DNA of 64,000 nucleotides from SIG603 sp963621245 (GTDB taxonomy: Bacteria; Bacillota; Clostridia; Oscillospirales; Acutalibacteraceae): positions 1-64,000 of the forward strand of contig CAVFCW010000002.1 in NCBI GenBank assembly GCA_963621245.1. Reading direction: 5' to 3'. A program made the position numbers and the translations under genes. Positions 35,153-45,302 of this stretch are shown here, one piece after another. The notes below the pieces were generated by a model. That model saw only the letters and a list, made by a program, of their open reading frames with translations. It searched no databases and was not told where the DNA came from. The stretch's first letter is position 1. Each line of letters opens with the position of its first letter.

Positions 35153-38100
35153 TCAACAAATTGTAACCGCTTCTCCCAACCTCAACGAATAGAGATAACA
35201 TGCCTTGACTTCTTTGCCCGTGATAAGCTCAAGCGCCTTTTTGTAAATATCAAGCTGAGCGGAATATCTTTCTGCAAGTTCGCCGACAGTTTTCACCCTG
35301 TCGGTTTTGTAGTCGACGATATAAAGCTCCCCCGCTTTTTCAAAGTACAAGTCTATTGCGCCCTGTAAATACACGTCCTCACCGGAATCGATGTCGAAAG
35401 CTTTTATTTCGCTCGCCTTGAGACTTATGCCAAACTGCCATTCCTTATGCGTTGCATCAGCAGTGAGTATATTTTTGCCAAGCTCCGACTCAAAGAATTT
35501 TCCAATCATACCGACATCGATAGCGTCCGCCTGTTCTTCTGTTATGAATTTCTCTTCAAGTAAGCGGTCGAGCTCCGCAAGCGGATCGGCGGCAGCCTTT
35601 TTGAAGTCGCAGTAATGCAGATACTCGTGAAAAGCCGTTCCACGCTCCGTGGCGGTAAGTCCCTTTTCGCTCATAAATGCGGGTCTCGGAAGAGTTTTGA
35701 GAACAAACGAATCGTGCGCAAGCTGTGACGCAGTTGCCTTTGAGGGGATTTTCGTCAGCTTTTCGTCAGAATATTCATACTCTGCCGCCTGATTTATCAA
35801 GCTCAAAAGCTCTTCATTCGGCTTGACTTTTTCCTCATCCGCATTATGCGTGATAAGCCGCTCGCTCTCGCACGGAACGACTTGAATCTCCATGGGAGAA
35901 GTGTTCTCCGCAAGCATATTTCCCTCGAAGTCCATTGCCTTGCGAAGAGAGAACGCCGACGGGTGCTTCAAAAGGCAAAGGGTTATCCAATCTCCGACTT
36001 TTGCGCACTGCTTCAAAGCAAACGGCGTAAGTCCGTTGCCGTCAGTGACATAGTTCTTCACCTTTGATTTTGACAAATCGCCCTCGTAATCAACGATTAT
36101 CAGCTTGTATTCGGCTCTCGTCAATGCGACATAGAAAATTCTGAGTTCCTCGGCAAGACTGTCGTTATAATTTTCTCGGAGAATCGCCTCACGCATAATC
36201 GTGTTGTAGTAGATTTTGCGGTTTTTGTCGATCATTTTAAGGCCCATACCTAGCTTCATATTGAGAGCAACTTCATCGGTGAGCTTCTTAAAACCGTACG
36301 TGCTTCCCGCGACTATGCAAACAGGATACTGCAAGCCCTTTGAGCTGTGAACCGTTTGAATCACAACGCAGTCATCGTCGGAATTCGGGCTTGACTCCGC
36401 TATGGGGCCGCCGCCGTTTTCAATCATTCGGTTCACTATTCTCACAAAGCCGCTAACTCCGACATAACCCTGAGATTCAAAACTTGCCGCCATTTCACGT
36501 AGTTTTCTGAGATTTGCGATTTTTGCGTCTGCGTCGCCCATAGCTCCGACAATATCGAGGTATCCCGTTCTGTCGAAAAGATATGTGATAAAATCTGCCG
36601 CCGACATTGAAACAGCCGCAATTCTGTACATTTCTATATCGTCCAAAAACGACTTAAACCTCTCGTTGCCGGAATTTCTCAGCGATACATAAAGCGAATT
36701 TTTCTTGTCGTCAAGCCTGAGTCTCGCAACATCATCAGGCGTAAAACCGTAAACGGGACTTAGCATTACGGACAAAAGCGGAATGTCACGGTTGGGATTA
36801 TCGACAATCTGAAGAAACGAGAAAAATCCCAGAATCTCGGGTCTGTCAAAAAATCTATCCGAAGTCTTTGCCTTGGTGGGAATTCCGTTCAGTGCAAGTT
36901 CGTCCGTATAAAAAGATATAACGTTCTTTGCGTTTCGCAAAAGAATCGTGAAATCACTGTATTTTACGGGGCGTTCTCCGTCTTTGTCCGGCACGGTGTA
37001 GCCATTATCCATCATATCACGAATGATATATGCAATGTGTCTCGCTTCCGCAACAGACTCCTTCATGCGCTTTGTCGGAGAATCAGCGTCAGCATCTCCG
37101 CTTTCGCCGTCATCCTCCAAAATATCCACCCGTGTGATGTTCTTTTCATCAGGCGCAAAATCGGTTCTGCCGAGCACAAGCTCTTCCCCGCTTTTGTAGT
37201 CGATTCCGCCCACTTCTTCCATCATAAGCATGCGGAAAAAGTAGTTGACGGAATCTATCACCTCGGGTGTCGAGCGGAAATTTCTGTCAAGGTTGATAAG
37301 TGCAGGCTCATCGTGGTAAGTTTCTTTAAATTCGTCAAAACTCTTTTTGTAGTTCAAAAATATCTCCGGCATCGCAAGACGGAATCCGTAAATGCTCTGC
37401 TTGATGTCGCCGACCATAAAACGGTTTTTGTCATCCTTTGAAAGTGCCCAGAATATGGCGTCCTGAACTTGGTTTGTGTCCTGATACTCGTCTATCATTA
37501 CCTCGTCGAACTTCTCGCAAAGTGAAACGGCAAGCTCCGATCTTTCGTATCCGTCATCGGTTTTCTCAATAAGAAGATTTACTGCCAAGCGTTCGAGGTC
37601 ATTAAAGTCGAGCACATTTTTCTCTCGCTTAAGCGCCGAAAAAGCTTCGCTGAATTTCTGCGTGAGATACCTTAGCTCCAAAACAAGCGGTTTCATCTCG
37701 GCAATCTCAGCATGAATAATCTCCTCGCTGTCCGAAAAACATTCGGGAAGTTTTTTTGCAAGTTCCTCCTGAACCTCATCGATTGCGGCATCCACTCTTT
37801 TTTTCAGAGAATCTTCGCTCATTCCCCTGATTACGGGTTTCTTGGGCTTTGAAAACGCCGAAAGGAAGTTTGAAATTTCGTCCCACTTTCCCTCATTAAG
37901 TCTGTTTTCGAGCTTTTGACAGTAGTCCTTGAGTTCGACAATCAAGCTCTCTCTTTTCTCTATGATTTTCTCGTTCTCCTCAGCCGCACGAAGAGTGTCG
38001 TCCAGAAGTTTTTGGAAATATTTCGTCTTTTCGAGTGCGCCGTCAATCAGAATTTTCCCCCAAACGGTTTCGCTCACAGGCTTTTTTTCGTCATATAAAT

Positions 38101-38677
38101 CGATTATGTCCGAAAACCATTTGTCAGGGAAAAGATGACAGCTCGTGAAGTTATAGAGCGTTTTAATCGCACTCTCAAGCTTTTTATCGTCCTTGTCGGA
38201 GCTGAAAAAATCGGCAAGATAAGTATTTCCGTCCTCAAAATATTCATCGAGAACCTCGCCCAAAGCCTGATTTTGAAGTTCTTTTCCGAGATTTTCGTCA
38301 ACCACGCCGAAATCCGATTTTACATCGAGGTTATAGAAATTCTCTCTGACAAGTTTTGTGCAAAACGAATCAACCGTTGAGATGTTTGCCTGAGACAAAA
38401 GCGACTGCTGGGTTCTGAAAAAGCTGTTGTTGGGAAACTCCCTTATTTTTGTACGGATAGCCTTGTTTATTCTCTCTTTCATCTCGGCGGCTGCCGCCTT
38501 TGTAAAGGTAACAACAAGCAGTCTGTCTGCCGCCACGGGATTTGTTTCATCTGTCAAAAGCGAGATTATTCTCTCAACCAAAACTGCAGTTTTTCCCGAG
38601 CCTGCGGCAGCGGAAACGAGAACAGTTCCACCCCTTGAGTCAATCGCGTTTTTTTGAGCGTCAGTCCATGTCGGCAT
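35153..38677 (-). CDS. addA: ATP-dependent helicase/nuclease subunit A
   Basis: An 1174-residue AddA, the helicase-nuclease engine of AddAB, which resects double-strand breaks to a Chi site. Walker A VSAAAGSGKTAVLVERI near residue 22; DEYQDTNQVQD helicase motif II; LDRNFRSTPEVIDS; VIQTVHSSKGLQYPV; and the RecB-family nuclease motif YIVDYKTDRVKTVGEL near the C-terminus. ATG 38677 is preferred because GAGGGGAG lies 9 nt upstream, whereas it abuts the ATG three codons earlier. The start overlaps addB by 17 nt. Confidence 0.96.
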   Translation of the reverse strand: MPTWTDAQKNAIDSRGGTVLVSAAAGSGKTAVLVERIISLLTDETNPVAADRLLVVTFTKAAAAEMKERINKAIRTKIREFPNNSFFRTQQSLLSQANISTVDSFCTKLVRENFYNLDVKSDFGVVDENLGKELQNQALGEVLDEYFEDGNTYLADFFSSDKDDKKLESAIKTLYNFTSCHLFPDKWFSDIIDLYDEKKPVSETVWGKILIDGALEKTKYFQKLLDDTLRAAEENEKIIEKRESLIVELKDYCQKLENRLNEGKWDEISNFLSAFSKPKKPVIRGMSEDSLKKRVDAAIDEVQEELAKKLPECFSDSEEIIHAEIAEMKPLVLELRYLTQKFSEAFSALKREKNVLDFNDLERLAVNLLIEKTDDGYERSELAVSLCEKFDEVMIDEYQDTNQVQDAIFWALSKDDKNRFMVGDIKQSIYGFRLAMPEIFLNYKKSFDEFKETYHDEPALINLDRNFRSTPEVIDSVNYFFRMLMMEEVGGIDYKSGEELVLGRTDFAPDEKNITRVDILEDDGESGDADADSPTKRMKESVAEARHIAYIIRDMMDNGYTVPDKDGERPVKYSDFTILLRNAKNVISFYTDELALNGIPTKAKTSDRFFDRPEILGFFSFLQIVDNPNRDIPLLSVMLSPVYGFTPDDVARLRLDDKKNSLYVSLRNSGNERFKSFLDDIEMYRIAAVSMSAADFITYLFDRTGYLDIVGAMGDADAKIANLRKLREMAASFESQGYVGVSGFVRIVNRMIENGGGPIAESSPNSDDDCVVIQTVHSSKGLQYPVCIVAGSTYGFKKLTDEVALNMKLGMGLKMIDKNRKIYYNTIMREAILRENYNDSLAEELRIFYVALTRAEYKLIIVDYEGDLSKSKVKNYVTDGNGLTPFALKQCAKVGDWITLCLLKHPSAFSLRKAMDFEGNMLAENTSPMEIQVVPCESERLITHNADEEKVKPNEELLSLINQAAEYEYSDEKLTKIPSKATASQLAHDSFVLKTLPRPAFMSEKGLTATERGTAFHEYLHYCDFKKAAADPLAELDRLLEEKFITEEQADAIDVGMIGKFFESELGKNILTADATHKEWQFGISLKASEIKAFDIDSGEDVYLQGAIDLYFEKAGELYIVDYKTDRVKTVGELAERYSAQLDIYKKALELITGKEVKACYLYSLRLGEAVTIC

Positions 38678-41600
38678 TATTCTCATCTCCCCTCAATCTT
38701 TCTTCCATAGTCTCAAAAACAGCATCGTTCTTACCGCCGACATTTTTGGAATTGTTCTTATCTCTCTTTGAAAGACATACGGATGCGTAATCGCACCACT
38801 CGCAGTCATAAGAATTCACCATAACGGGGTCTGCGTCACACTTTCCCGCAAGCACTTCTTCCGCCATATTGGAAATTGTCTTTCTTACATACTCGAATAT
38901 CAGCTTAAATCCTTTTTCGTTCACGAGATAATTTCCTTTTTTTAGGCTGTTATCCTTTGACAATGTGGCTTGAACAAATCTTCCCTTAATGTCTTTCTCC
39001 ATAGCGTCGATAACCTCAATGCTGTCGAGGAGCAAGCCTTTCATTTGCTGTTTTTTGTCTCGCTCCTTACTTATAACCGCCTCGGGATCGTCACGCTTTG
39101 CACTGAACGAATCAATCTTAGCCGGCATATACAAAACACCGGCAGGAAGATATTTTCCTCCGTCCGTAATTGCGCAAAGATAGATGAGCATCTGCATATT
39201 AAGGCCGTAAAGAACCTCCGCCAGCTTAAAATCTTTGCTTCCCGTTTTGTAGTCCACAATTCTCACGTACTCGCTGCCGTCCCTTGCGGTGTACACGTCA
39301 AATCGGTCAATAACTCCGCCGACGCTGACGGTTTTTCCATCTTCGGTGGTGATTTTAAGCGGCGGAAACTGCGAACCGTCTTTAAGCGTGAGCTCAAAAT
39401 ATTTCGGATCGAATTTGCTCTGCGAAAATTCCTCAACAAGCCTTAAAAGCAATGTGTAAGCCGCCTGAACCATTCGTGCCAAGCGGTATTTGTCCTGAGC
39501 GCCCAAAGTCTCATAACCGCCCATCTCCGCATCGGCATATTCTTTTGCGTAGTTCTCAGTGTCATCTCTTAACTTTTTCTCGTTGCCGATATACGACCTT
39601 ATGCCCTGTCTCAAAACCTTTTCGAGAATATAGTGCATAATCGTTCCGTACTGCCTGTTTCCGATTTCTGCGGCTTCAAGCTTTTTTGCATTAAGGCTGT
39701 AACGGCAAAAATACATAAACGGGCACTTGTAAAATGTCTCGATTCGGCTTGCGGAAAGCATGCTTCCGTCAAGGAATCTCGCCGAAACAGATTTGTCTTC
39801 TATTTCAAACTTTCCCTGATTTGCACTTCTTGCAAGCGCCTTTTTCTTTCCGTCATATTCACTTTTATTCTCAAAGAACTTTTCGAGCGTAGACGAAAGC
39901 TCGTTATTTGAGCCGAATTCTCCCGCATAACACGAAAAAGCCGCCTCGTTTGTCGTCAGATAATATTCCGGAGGCAGTTCCGCTATTTCTTCAAGCTTCG
40001 GAAAAACCTGTTCTATACTCTCGATAACCTCGCTCTTTGAATTTCCCGATGTGTTATATGTGAGATACAGCTTTTCCGATGGATTCGTCACCGCCTTGTA
40101 TGCGTTAAATCTCTCTATTTGCGTTAACTCCTCAATGGGATTTTCAAGATCTATCGACATTTGGCGCATAAGCTTTTTTTCGCTCTCGGAAATAAGTCCC
40201 TTTACCGTCGGCACGGCTGGGAATGCGTCTCTTTTACAGCCTATAATAAAGGTTACCTTTGGCCTTGACTGCAAAAGCTCGATTGCCGAGCCGAACTGCA
40301 CACTGTCAAGGTAAGTCGGAATATCTCTTGTCTCCTCCACCTCGAGAATATTCTTCATGTAGCCGTAGAATTTCGGCGCGTCAATTTTACTCTCGCCCAA
40401 AGTAAACGCAAATTGATCGAGCACTTCCATAAGCTTTGACCAAATTCGTTTGCCGTCGTCGGCACGGTCGGCAAGATTATTCTTTCGGCAAAACTCCGCC
40501 TGATTGATAATCGCCTCGGATACCTTGTTTTCGTCAAGCAAAGCAAAAATCGCACGGCATATGGATACGACGTCGGTATCTTTTATGCTTTCGGAGAATT
40601 TAACAAGCGGCTCAATCACGGCTTTTCTTGTGTTGTTAATTTCTTCAAGACGACTTTCCGAATCGGCGTCAAGTTTTTTTCCGTATCCCTCGGGGTGCTT
40701 CACAAAATCGCTTTTCCAAGCTTTACCGTTGGTTTTCCATACATAGGCGTAATTCTCGAGATTGGAAATCTCCTCGCCCGAAAGCCCCAAAAGCCCCGTC
40801 TTCATATAGGAAAGCACATCCTCTGTGCGGAAACCAAAAAGCACTATGTTAAATGCCGTGAAAACAAAACGCACGAGCGGAGAAGAATCTATTCTCTCTG
40901 CCTGTGAGAAATGAACGGGAATATGCCATTTTGCAAATATACTCTCAACGGAATGCGCATACGAAGCAACATCGGCGCATATCACGGAAATGTCCCTGTA
41001 TTTATATTCGCTTTTCATGATGAGATTTCTGATTGTAGCCGCCGTGTACTCAAGCTCATCATATGCCGTACCGCCCGCATACACAAAAATATCGTTTGGT
41101 TCATTATCAAAGCATTTGGGCAAATCCGAAAAAGCATATTTTTCAAGCTGATTTAATTCTTCCGACTTAAATCGGTGACTTTCCGTAAGCGTTATCACTT
41201 CATCACTCACAGCAAGCGAAAGCTCCCCCGCCTTGGCTTTAAGCTTTCTGAAAGTATCAAAGCACGGATTAAAAAAGCTCTCTCTGCCGCCTTTTGGATC
41301 GGGCATACACAAACTAACAAAAACATCGTCCGCACTTCTCACCGCCGACATAATAATCGAGCGTTTGGGACTATCGAACGTCTCGAAGGAATCAAAAAAC
41401 ACCGTGGTGCCCTTGAAGTAATCGTTCTTCTCCACAAGCCGTGCCGCAAAGTCGATTAAATCGGACGGGTCTGTGTAGCTTCTCTTGACTATTGCGTCAA
41501 AAGCGGAATAAACGAGTCCTATCTCTTTAAGTTTTTGTGAAAGAACAGCGTCATCGGTCTTAACTCCAGAAATGGCGTCAAAGCCAATTCCGGAAGATTT

Positions 41601-41972
41601 CAACATTTCAACCGTTTCGAGCATCATGGGCGATAATTTTGCGGAATCGGCGTCCAGTACCTCGAGTTGATCTCGGCACTCGTCAACAGCCAAATTCATT
41701 GACAATATCTTTCCGCTGTCGCTTATCCTCTTTTTTGCAAGTCCGCCGTATTTCTCGATTATATTACCGGCAAGGCGGGAAAAACTGAGCACGCGAATAT
41801 TGACGGCAAGCTTTGCGCCCGCCGTCTCGAGAATATCTTTTTCCGCCTCGAAAGTAAATTGATCCGGAAGAACAATTATTGTTTTCTTTCCGTTTTTTGC
41901 AAGCTCACAAGCTTTTTGATAAAAATAAAAACTCTTACCAAAGCCGGATCTTCCCACTAAAAATCTCAACAT
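38661..41972 (-). CDS. addB: ATP-dependent helicase/nuclease subunit B
   Basis: An 1103-residue AddB. The N-terminus MLRFLVGRSGFGKSFYFYQK is the Walker A region. The C-terminus carries the nuclease motif VRIVDYKTGSKDF near residue 915 and the iron-sulfur staple cysteines: one in YKCPFMYFCRY near 740 and the others in the final SYDCEWCDYASVC. AddB recognises Chi and provides the second nuclease. It overlaps addA and lies 12 nt after a small unknown gene of the same unit. Confidence 0.95.
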   Translation of the reverse strand: MLRFLVGRSGFGKSFYFYQKACELAKNGKKTIIVLPDQFTFEAEKDILETAGAKLAVNIRVLSFSRLAGNIIEKYGGLAKKRISDSGKILSMNLAVDECRDQLEVLDADSAKLSPMMLETVEMLKSSGIGFDAISGVKTDDAVLSQKLKEIGLVYSAFDAIVKRSYTDPSDLIDFAARLVEKNDYFKGTTVFFDSFETFDSPKRSIIMSAVRSADDVFVSLCMPDPKGGRESFFNPCFDTFRKLKAKAGELSLAVSDEVITLTESHRFKSEELNQLEKYAFSDLPKCFDNEPNDIFVYAGGTAYDELEYTAATIRNLIMKSEYKYRDISVICADVASYAHSVESIFAKWHIPVHFSQAERIDSSPLVRFVFTAFNIVLFGFRTEDVLSYMKTGLLGLSGEEISNLENYAYVWKTNGKAWKSDFVKHPEGYGKKLDADSESRLEEINNTRKAVIEPLVKFSESIKDTDVVSICRAIFALLDENKVSEAIINQAEFCRKNNLADRADDGKRIWSKLMEVLDQFAFTLGESKIDAPKFYGYMKNILEVEETRDIPTYLDSVQFGSAIELLQSRPKVTFIIGCKRDAFPAVPTVKGLISESEKKLMRQMSIDLENPIEELTQIERFNAYKAVTNPSEKLYLTYNTSGNSKSEVIESIEQVFPKLEEIAELPPEYYLTTNEAAFSCYAGEFGSNNELSSTLEKFFENKSEYDGKKKALARSANQGKFEIEDKSVSARFLDGSMLSASRIETFYKCPFMYFCRYSLNAKKLEAAEIGNRQYGTIMHYILEKVLRQGIRSYIGNEKKLRDDTENYAKEYADAEMGGYETLGAQDKYRLARMVQAAYTLLLRLVEEFSQSKFDPKYFELTLKDGSQFPPLKITTEDGKTVSVGGVIDRFDVYTARDGSEYVRIVDYKTGSKDFKLAEVLYGLNMQMLIYLCAITDGGKYLPAGVLYMPAKIDSFSAKRDDPEAVISKERDKKQQMKGLLLDSIEVIDAMEKDIKGRFVQATLSKDNSLKKGNYLVNEKGFKLIFEYVRKTISNMAEEVLAGKCDADPVMVNSYDCEWCDYASVCLSKRDKNNSKNVGGKNDAVFETMEERLRGDENNADMD

Positions 41973-41984
41973 CTTAATTTACCC

Positions 41985-42248
41985 TTACCACAAAAAGGAA
42001 GAAATATCGCTTATATCGGAAATATCACCGAATTCTCCCTTATCGATAACCTCGCCTGTCCACGTATAATAGGGATCTCTCATCTGGGTATAATTGTCCA
42101 AAAGCTCCATAAGTCTCTCGCCTGTGTTCATATAGGTCTCAAATTCGTTTTTCTCGTCTTCCGTTGCGCTTTCACTTAGATGAAAAACAGGCTCCTCAAT
42201 AAAACATTCCGAAAAGAAAACCTCGGGCTTTTTTCCTGTGTTACTCAT
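41985..42248 (-). CDS. Small acidic protein of unknown function, first gene of the addBA unit
   Basis: 87 residues beginning MSNTGKKPEVFFSECFIEEP, which I do not recognise. It is strongly acidic in the middle (ESATEDEKNEFETYMNTGE) and ends in a repeated GDISDISDISSFLW tail. No membrane segment or known motif is visible. ATG 42248 follows AGGAGG by 8 nt; a start eight codons earlier lacks a good ribosome binding site. It has a clear promoter at 42297-42325 and is followed after 12 nt by addB, so it is probably co-expressed with addBA. Confidence 0.7.
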   Translation of the reverse strand: MSNTGKKPEVFFSECFIEEPVFHLSESATEDEKNEFETYMNTGERLMELLDNYTQMRDPYYTWTGEVIDKGEFGDISDISDISSFLW

Positions 42249-42296
42249 AAATATTGCCTCCTTAAAGAGCATTCAAAAATAATAGTTTATGATGTC

Positions 42297-42325
42297 ATTT
42301 TACCATGTTTGAATGTCTCTTTCAA
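42297..42325 (-). promoter_or_regulatory. Promoter of the small gene and addBA
   Basis: TTGAAA (42325-42320), a 17-nt spacer and TAAAAT (42302-42297), with an extended -10 TGG before it. Confidence 0.75.
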
Positions 42326-42372
42326 CAAAACCGCCCAAAGCAATTATCGGAGTCGCAAAACTTTCGCACTAA

Positions 42373-42440
<68 letters not shown>

Positions 42441-42579
42441 AAATTCGGCGCATTTGGCTTTGGGAGTGTATTTGGGGTAATTTAATAATGAGGTTTTACA
42501 AAAATACTGTGTTTATCATGTTATAGATGTTTTCTTAATGCAGCTTTGTGCCTTAACGCCGATTCGTATTTTAAATTGC

Positions 42580-43890
42580 TTAGCCGAGAAGTCTAATCAT
42601 TACGCTTCCCGAAATGAGAACCAATGCTCCGCCAAGTCTTGTTGCCATCTGTGCAAAAGGAATTAGTTCCATGCGGTTTGCAGCAGAGAGAACGGCGATG
42701 TTTCCTGTGCCGCCCATGCTGTTTGTGCAAAGACCAGCAGTGATTGAAGACTCAACAGGATAGAATCCGAAGAGCTTGCCGAGAAATCCCGATACAATCG
42801 CAACAGTAATAATGATTGCAATGCATGTGATGAGGAACGAAGGTGTGAGTGCAGCTCCGAGAACCTTGAGGTCAAGAAGCGCAAGACCGATACCGGCGAG
42901 CAAAGCGTTTGTGAAATTCTTCATGACAAACTGTCCCCACTGAACAGCCATGTTCTCGTATTTCTCCGGGATTACGCCGAGCAGCTTGAAGATTACGACA
43001 ATGATAATCATAAATGCGTAAGCGTGAACACTTGGAAAAATCTTGCTGATGAGCGTACCGATTGTAAAGAATCCGCATGAGAAGAGAAGGCCTGTTCCCA
43101 TGGTTGTTATGTCAAGCTTGCCGCTTGGAGCACTCTTCTTCTTTTCTTCGGGCATATCCATGAGCTTGCCGTTGCCGTTGAGTGAAGGAACGGAAGCTCC
43201 GATTTTTGCTATAAGTGCCGCACTGATAATTGCGAGCACGTTTCCGATTGCCGAAGCGGGAATCATCTGAGAGATGATATCAGCCTGATCAAGTCCCGTT
43301 GCGTTTGCGTAAATCTGTGAAAGCGGAGTAACGCCGGCGCCCATACCGCCGCTCATCATAGGCATTGCGATGTAAAGAATGCTCTCACCAAAACCTCTGC
43401 CCATGAGCATTCCGACCAATCCACCGGCAAGCATTGCGCAAGCCATGGAAATGAACGAAACAGGGAGAAAACGCACTGCGGCTTTTTTGAGAAGGTCTCT
43501 GTTCATACCGAGAATGCTTCCCGTGATGAGTGCCGAGATGTAGAAATCTAGAAAACCGACATTGTTCATGAAGTCCTTGCAGTTTTCTACGACGCTTGTC
43601 GGAAGAATTCCGAACGAAGCAAGTGCCGATGAAGCAAATATGCAGAAAACCGCACCGCCGCCGAGATATGAACGGATAATCGGAATTTTAGAGCCCAGCA
43701 GGCTGAAAACGCCGCCCAAAACGAGCATTATAGCAAGAGCGCCGACCATGTTGGCGGGGAGAATTTCCATCTCCGCCGCAAACACTACTATAATTGCAAG
43801 AATAAAATAAACAGGTATTGAAAGACCCATTATTTTAACTTCTTTCACTTTATCCAAAAGGTTAAACCTTGCTGTTCTTGATGCATCCAT
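42580..43890 (-). CDS. maeP: 2-hydroxycarboxylate (malate/citrate) sodium symporter
   Basis: A 436-residue membrane protein of the 2HCT family (CitS/MaeN/MaeP). About 11 hydrophobic segments are visible. The two family re-entrant loops appear as MMSGGMGAGVTPLSQIYAN and AGLCTNSMGGTGNIAVLS, the GGxG pair that defines 2HCT carriers. The likely substrate is L-malate because the preceding gene of the unit encodes malic enzyme. The symbol follows the maePE-maeKR loci of lactobacilli and streptococci; citrate is an alternative substrate. GAGGAG precedes the ATG. Gap to maeE is 19 nt. Confidence 0.88.
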   Translation of the reverse strand: MDASRTARFNLLDKVKEVKIMGLSIPVYFILAIIVVFAAEMEILPANMVGALAIMLVLGGVFSLLGSKIPIIRSYLGGGAVFCIFASSALASFGILPTSVVENCKDFMNNVGFLDFYISALITGSILGMNRDLLKKAAVRFLPVSFISMACAMLAGGLVGMLMGRGFGESILYIAMPMMSGGMGAGVTPLSQIYANATGLDQADIISQMIPASAIGNVLAIISAALIAKIGASVPSLNGNGKLMDMPEEKKKSAPSGKLDITTMGTGLLFSCGFFTIGTLISKIFPSVHAYAFMIIIVVIFKLLGVIPEKYENMAVQWGQFVMKNFTNALLAGIGLALLDLKVLGAALTPSFLITCIAIIITVAIVSGFLGKLFGFYPVESSITAGLCTNSMGGTGNIAVLSAANRMELIPFAQMATRLGGALVLISGSVMIRLLG

Positions 43891-43909
43891 AAATCCACTC
43901 CTCTAAAAA

Positions 43910-45091
43910 TCAGTTCTTGTGAAGCTTGGAAACGCCTGTTTCGATAGCTGTCTTTGCAACTGCATCTGCTACGCCGTTTGCAACTCTCTCGTCAAATGCG
44001 CCCGGAATGATGTAGTCCTCGTTGAGCTCTTCTGCAGTAATGATGTCTGCGATAGCCTTAACTGCGGCAATCTTCATGTCCTCGGTGATGTCTGTTGCTC
44101 TTGCCTTAAGTGCACCCTTGAAGATTCCGGGGAAAACAAGAACGTTGTTAATCTGGTTTGGGAAATCAGAACGACCTGTTGCAACAACTCTTGCGCCGCC
44201 CTTCTTTGCCTCGTCGGGCATAATCTCAGGTGTTGGGTTTGCCATTGCAAATACGATAGCGTCGTTAGCCATTGTGCTTACCATCTCTGCAGAAACAACG
44301 TTCGGTGCGGAAACGCCGATGAATACGTCTCTTCCCTTCATTGCTGCAGCGAGGTCGCCGTGGAGCTGCTCCTTGTTGGTTTTCTCTGCCATATCTTTCT
44401 GAGCGGGGTTCATCCAGTCCTCACCGACTGCGAGAATGCCCTGGCGGTCAACAAGAATAACATCGCCGATGCCGAGCTCGAGAAGAAGCTTGCAGATTGA
44501 AATGCCGGCAGAACCTGCGCCGTTAATAACAACCTTAGCGTCGCCGAAGTTCTTTCCTACAAGTCTCAAAGCGTTTGTGAGTCCTGCAGAAACTACGATA
44601 GCCGTGCCGTGCTGATCATCGTGGAAAACAGGGATGTCAAGCTCTTCTTTAAGTCTGCGCTCGATTTCAAAACATCTCGGAGCGGAGATGTCCTCGAGGT
44701 TGATTCCGCCGAATGTGGGAGCGAGTCTCTTAACTGTCTCGACAATCTCGTCTGTGTCCTTTGTGTCAAGGCAAATCGGGAATGCGTCGATTCCTGCGAA
44801 CTCCTTGAAGAGTATCGATTTACCCTCCATAACAGGCATTGCTGCTTCGGGGCCGATATCGCCGAGACCTAAAACTGCTGTGCCGTCGGAAACAACAGCA
44901 ACAAGATTTCCCTTAGCTGTGTAACGGTAAACCTCTTCTTTGTTGTCTCTGATTTTTCTGCAGGGCTCTGCTACACCCGGTGTGTAAGCTGTGCTGAGGT
45001 CGTCTCTTGTCTTAACTGTGACCTTAGAAACCACACTGATTTTACCTTTGTTTTCCTCGTGCATTTTGAGTGCCATTGCGTTGTAATCCAT
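43910..45091 (-). CDS. maeE: NAD-type malic enzyme
   Basis: A 393-residue short bacterial malic enzyme that decarboxylates L-malate to pyruvate. AYTPGVAEPCRKI near residue 36 is the substrate loop, followed by GLGDIGPEAAMPVMEGK, EDISAPRCFEIE and the dinucleotide fold VINGAGSAGISICKLLLELG. The downstream FAMANPTPEIMPDEA completes the signature. AAGGAG precedes the ATG. It is the first gene of the maeE-maeP unit and diverges from maeK. The pyruvate produced can feed PFOR. Confidence 0.95.
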   Translation of the reverse strand: MDYNAMALKMHEENKGKISVVSKVTVKTRDDLSTAYTPGVAEPCRKIRDNKEEVYRYTAKGNLVAVVSDGTAVLGLGDIGPEAAMPVMEGKSILFKEFAGIDAFPICLDTKDTDEIVETVKRLAPTFGGINLEDISAPRCFEIERRLKEELDIPVFHDDQHGTAIVVSAGLTNALRLVGKNFGDAKVVINGAGSAGISICKLLLELGIGDVILVDRQGILAVGEDWMNPAQKDMAEKTNKEQLHGDLAAAMKGRDVFIGVSAPNVVSAEMVSTMANDAIVFAMANPTPEIMPDEAKKGGARVVATGRSDFPNQINNVLVFPGIFKGALKARATDITEDMKIAAVKAIADIITAEELNEDYIIPGAFDERVANGVADAVAKTAIETGVSKLHKN

Positions 45092-45172
45092 AATCCTGAA
45101 CTCCTTATTTTTTTATTTTTGGTTTGTTTTTGTTCGGTGGCATAAGAATAACACATTCTTACAAAATTGAAA

Positions 45173-45204
45173 GTTTTGTTAAGTTTTAAAAATGTTTTGT
45201 AAGT
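45173..45204. promoter_or_regulatory. Direct repeats between maeE and maeK, probable MaeR site
   Basis: GTTTTGTTAAGT (45173-45184) and GTTTTGTAAGT (45194-45204) repeat with a 21-bp period, two helical turns, placing both on the same DNA face. They lie between the divergent genes, upstream of a possible maeE -10 box. Tandem half-sites are usual for CitB/DcuR-type response regulators. The rest of 45092-45302 is AT-rich and includes repeated TATACAA/TACAA units around 45218-45236. Confidence 0.5.
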
Positions 45205-45302
45205 AAAAAAAATATAATATACAAATACAATATACAAAAAATGTTGTATACTAAGTGTAGCAAAGAACAAAGACTTTTATTTTTCAACACAAAGGAATTT
45301 AT

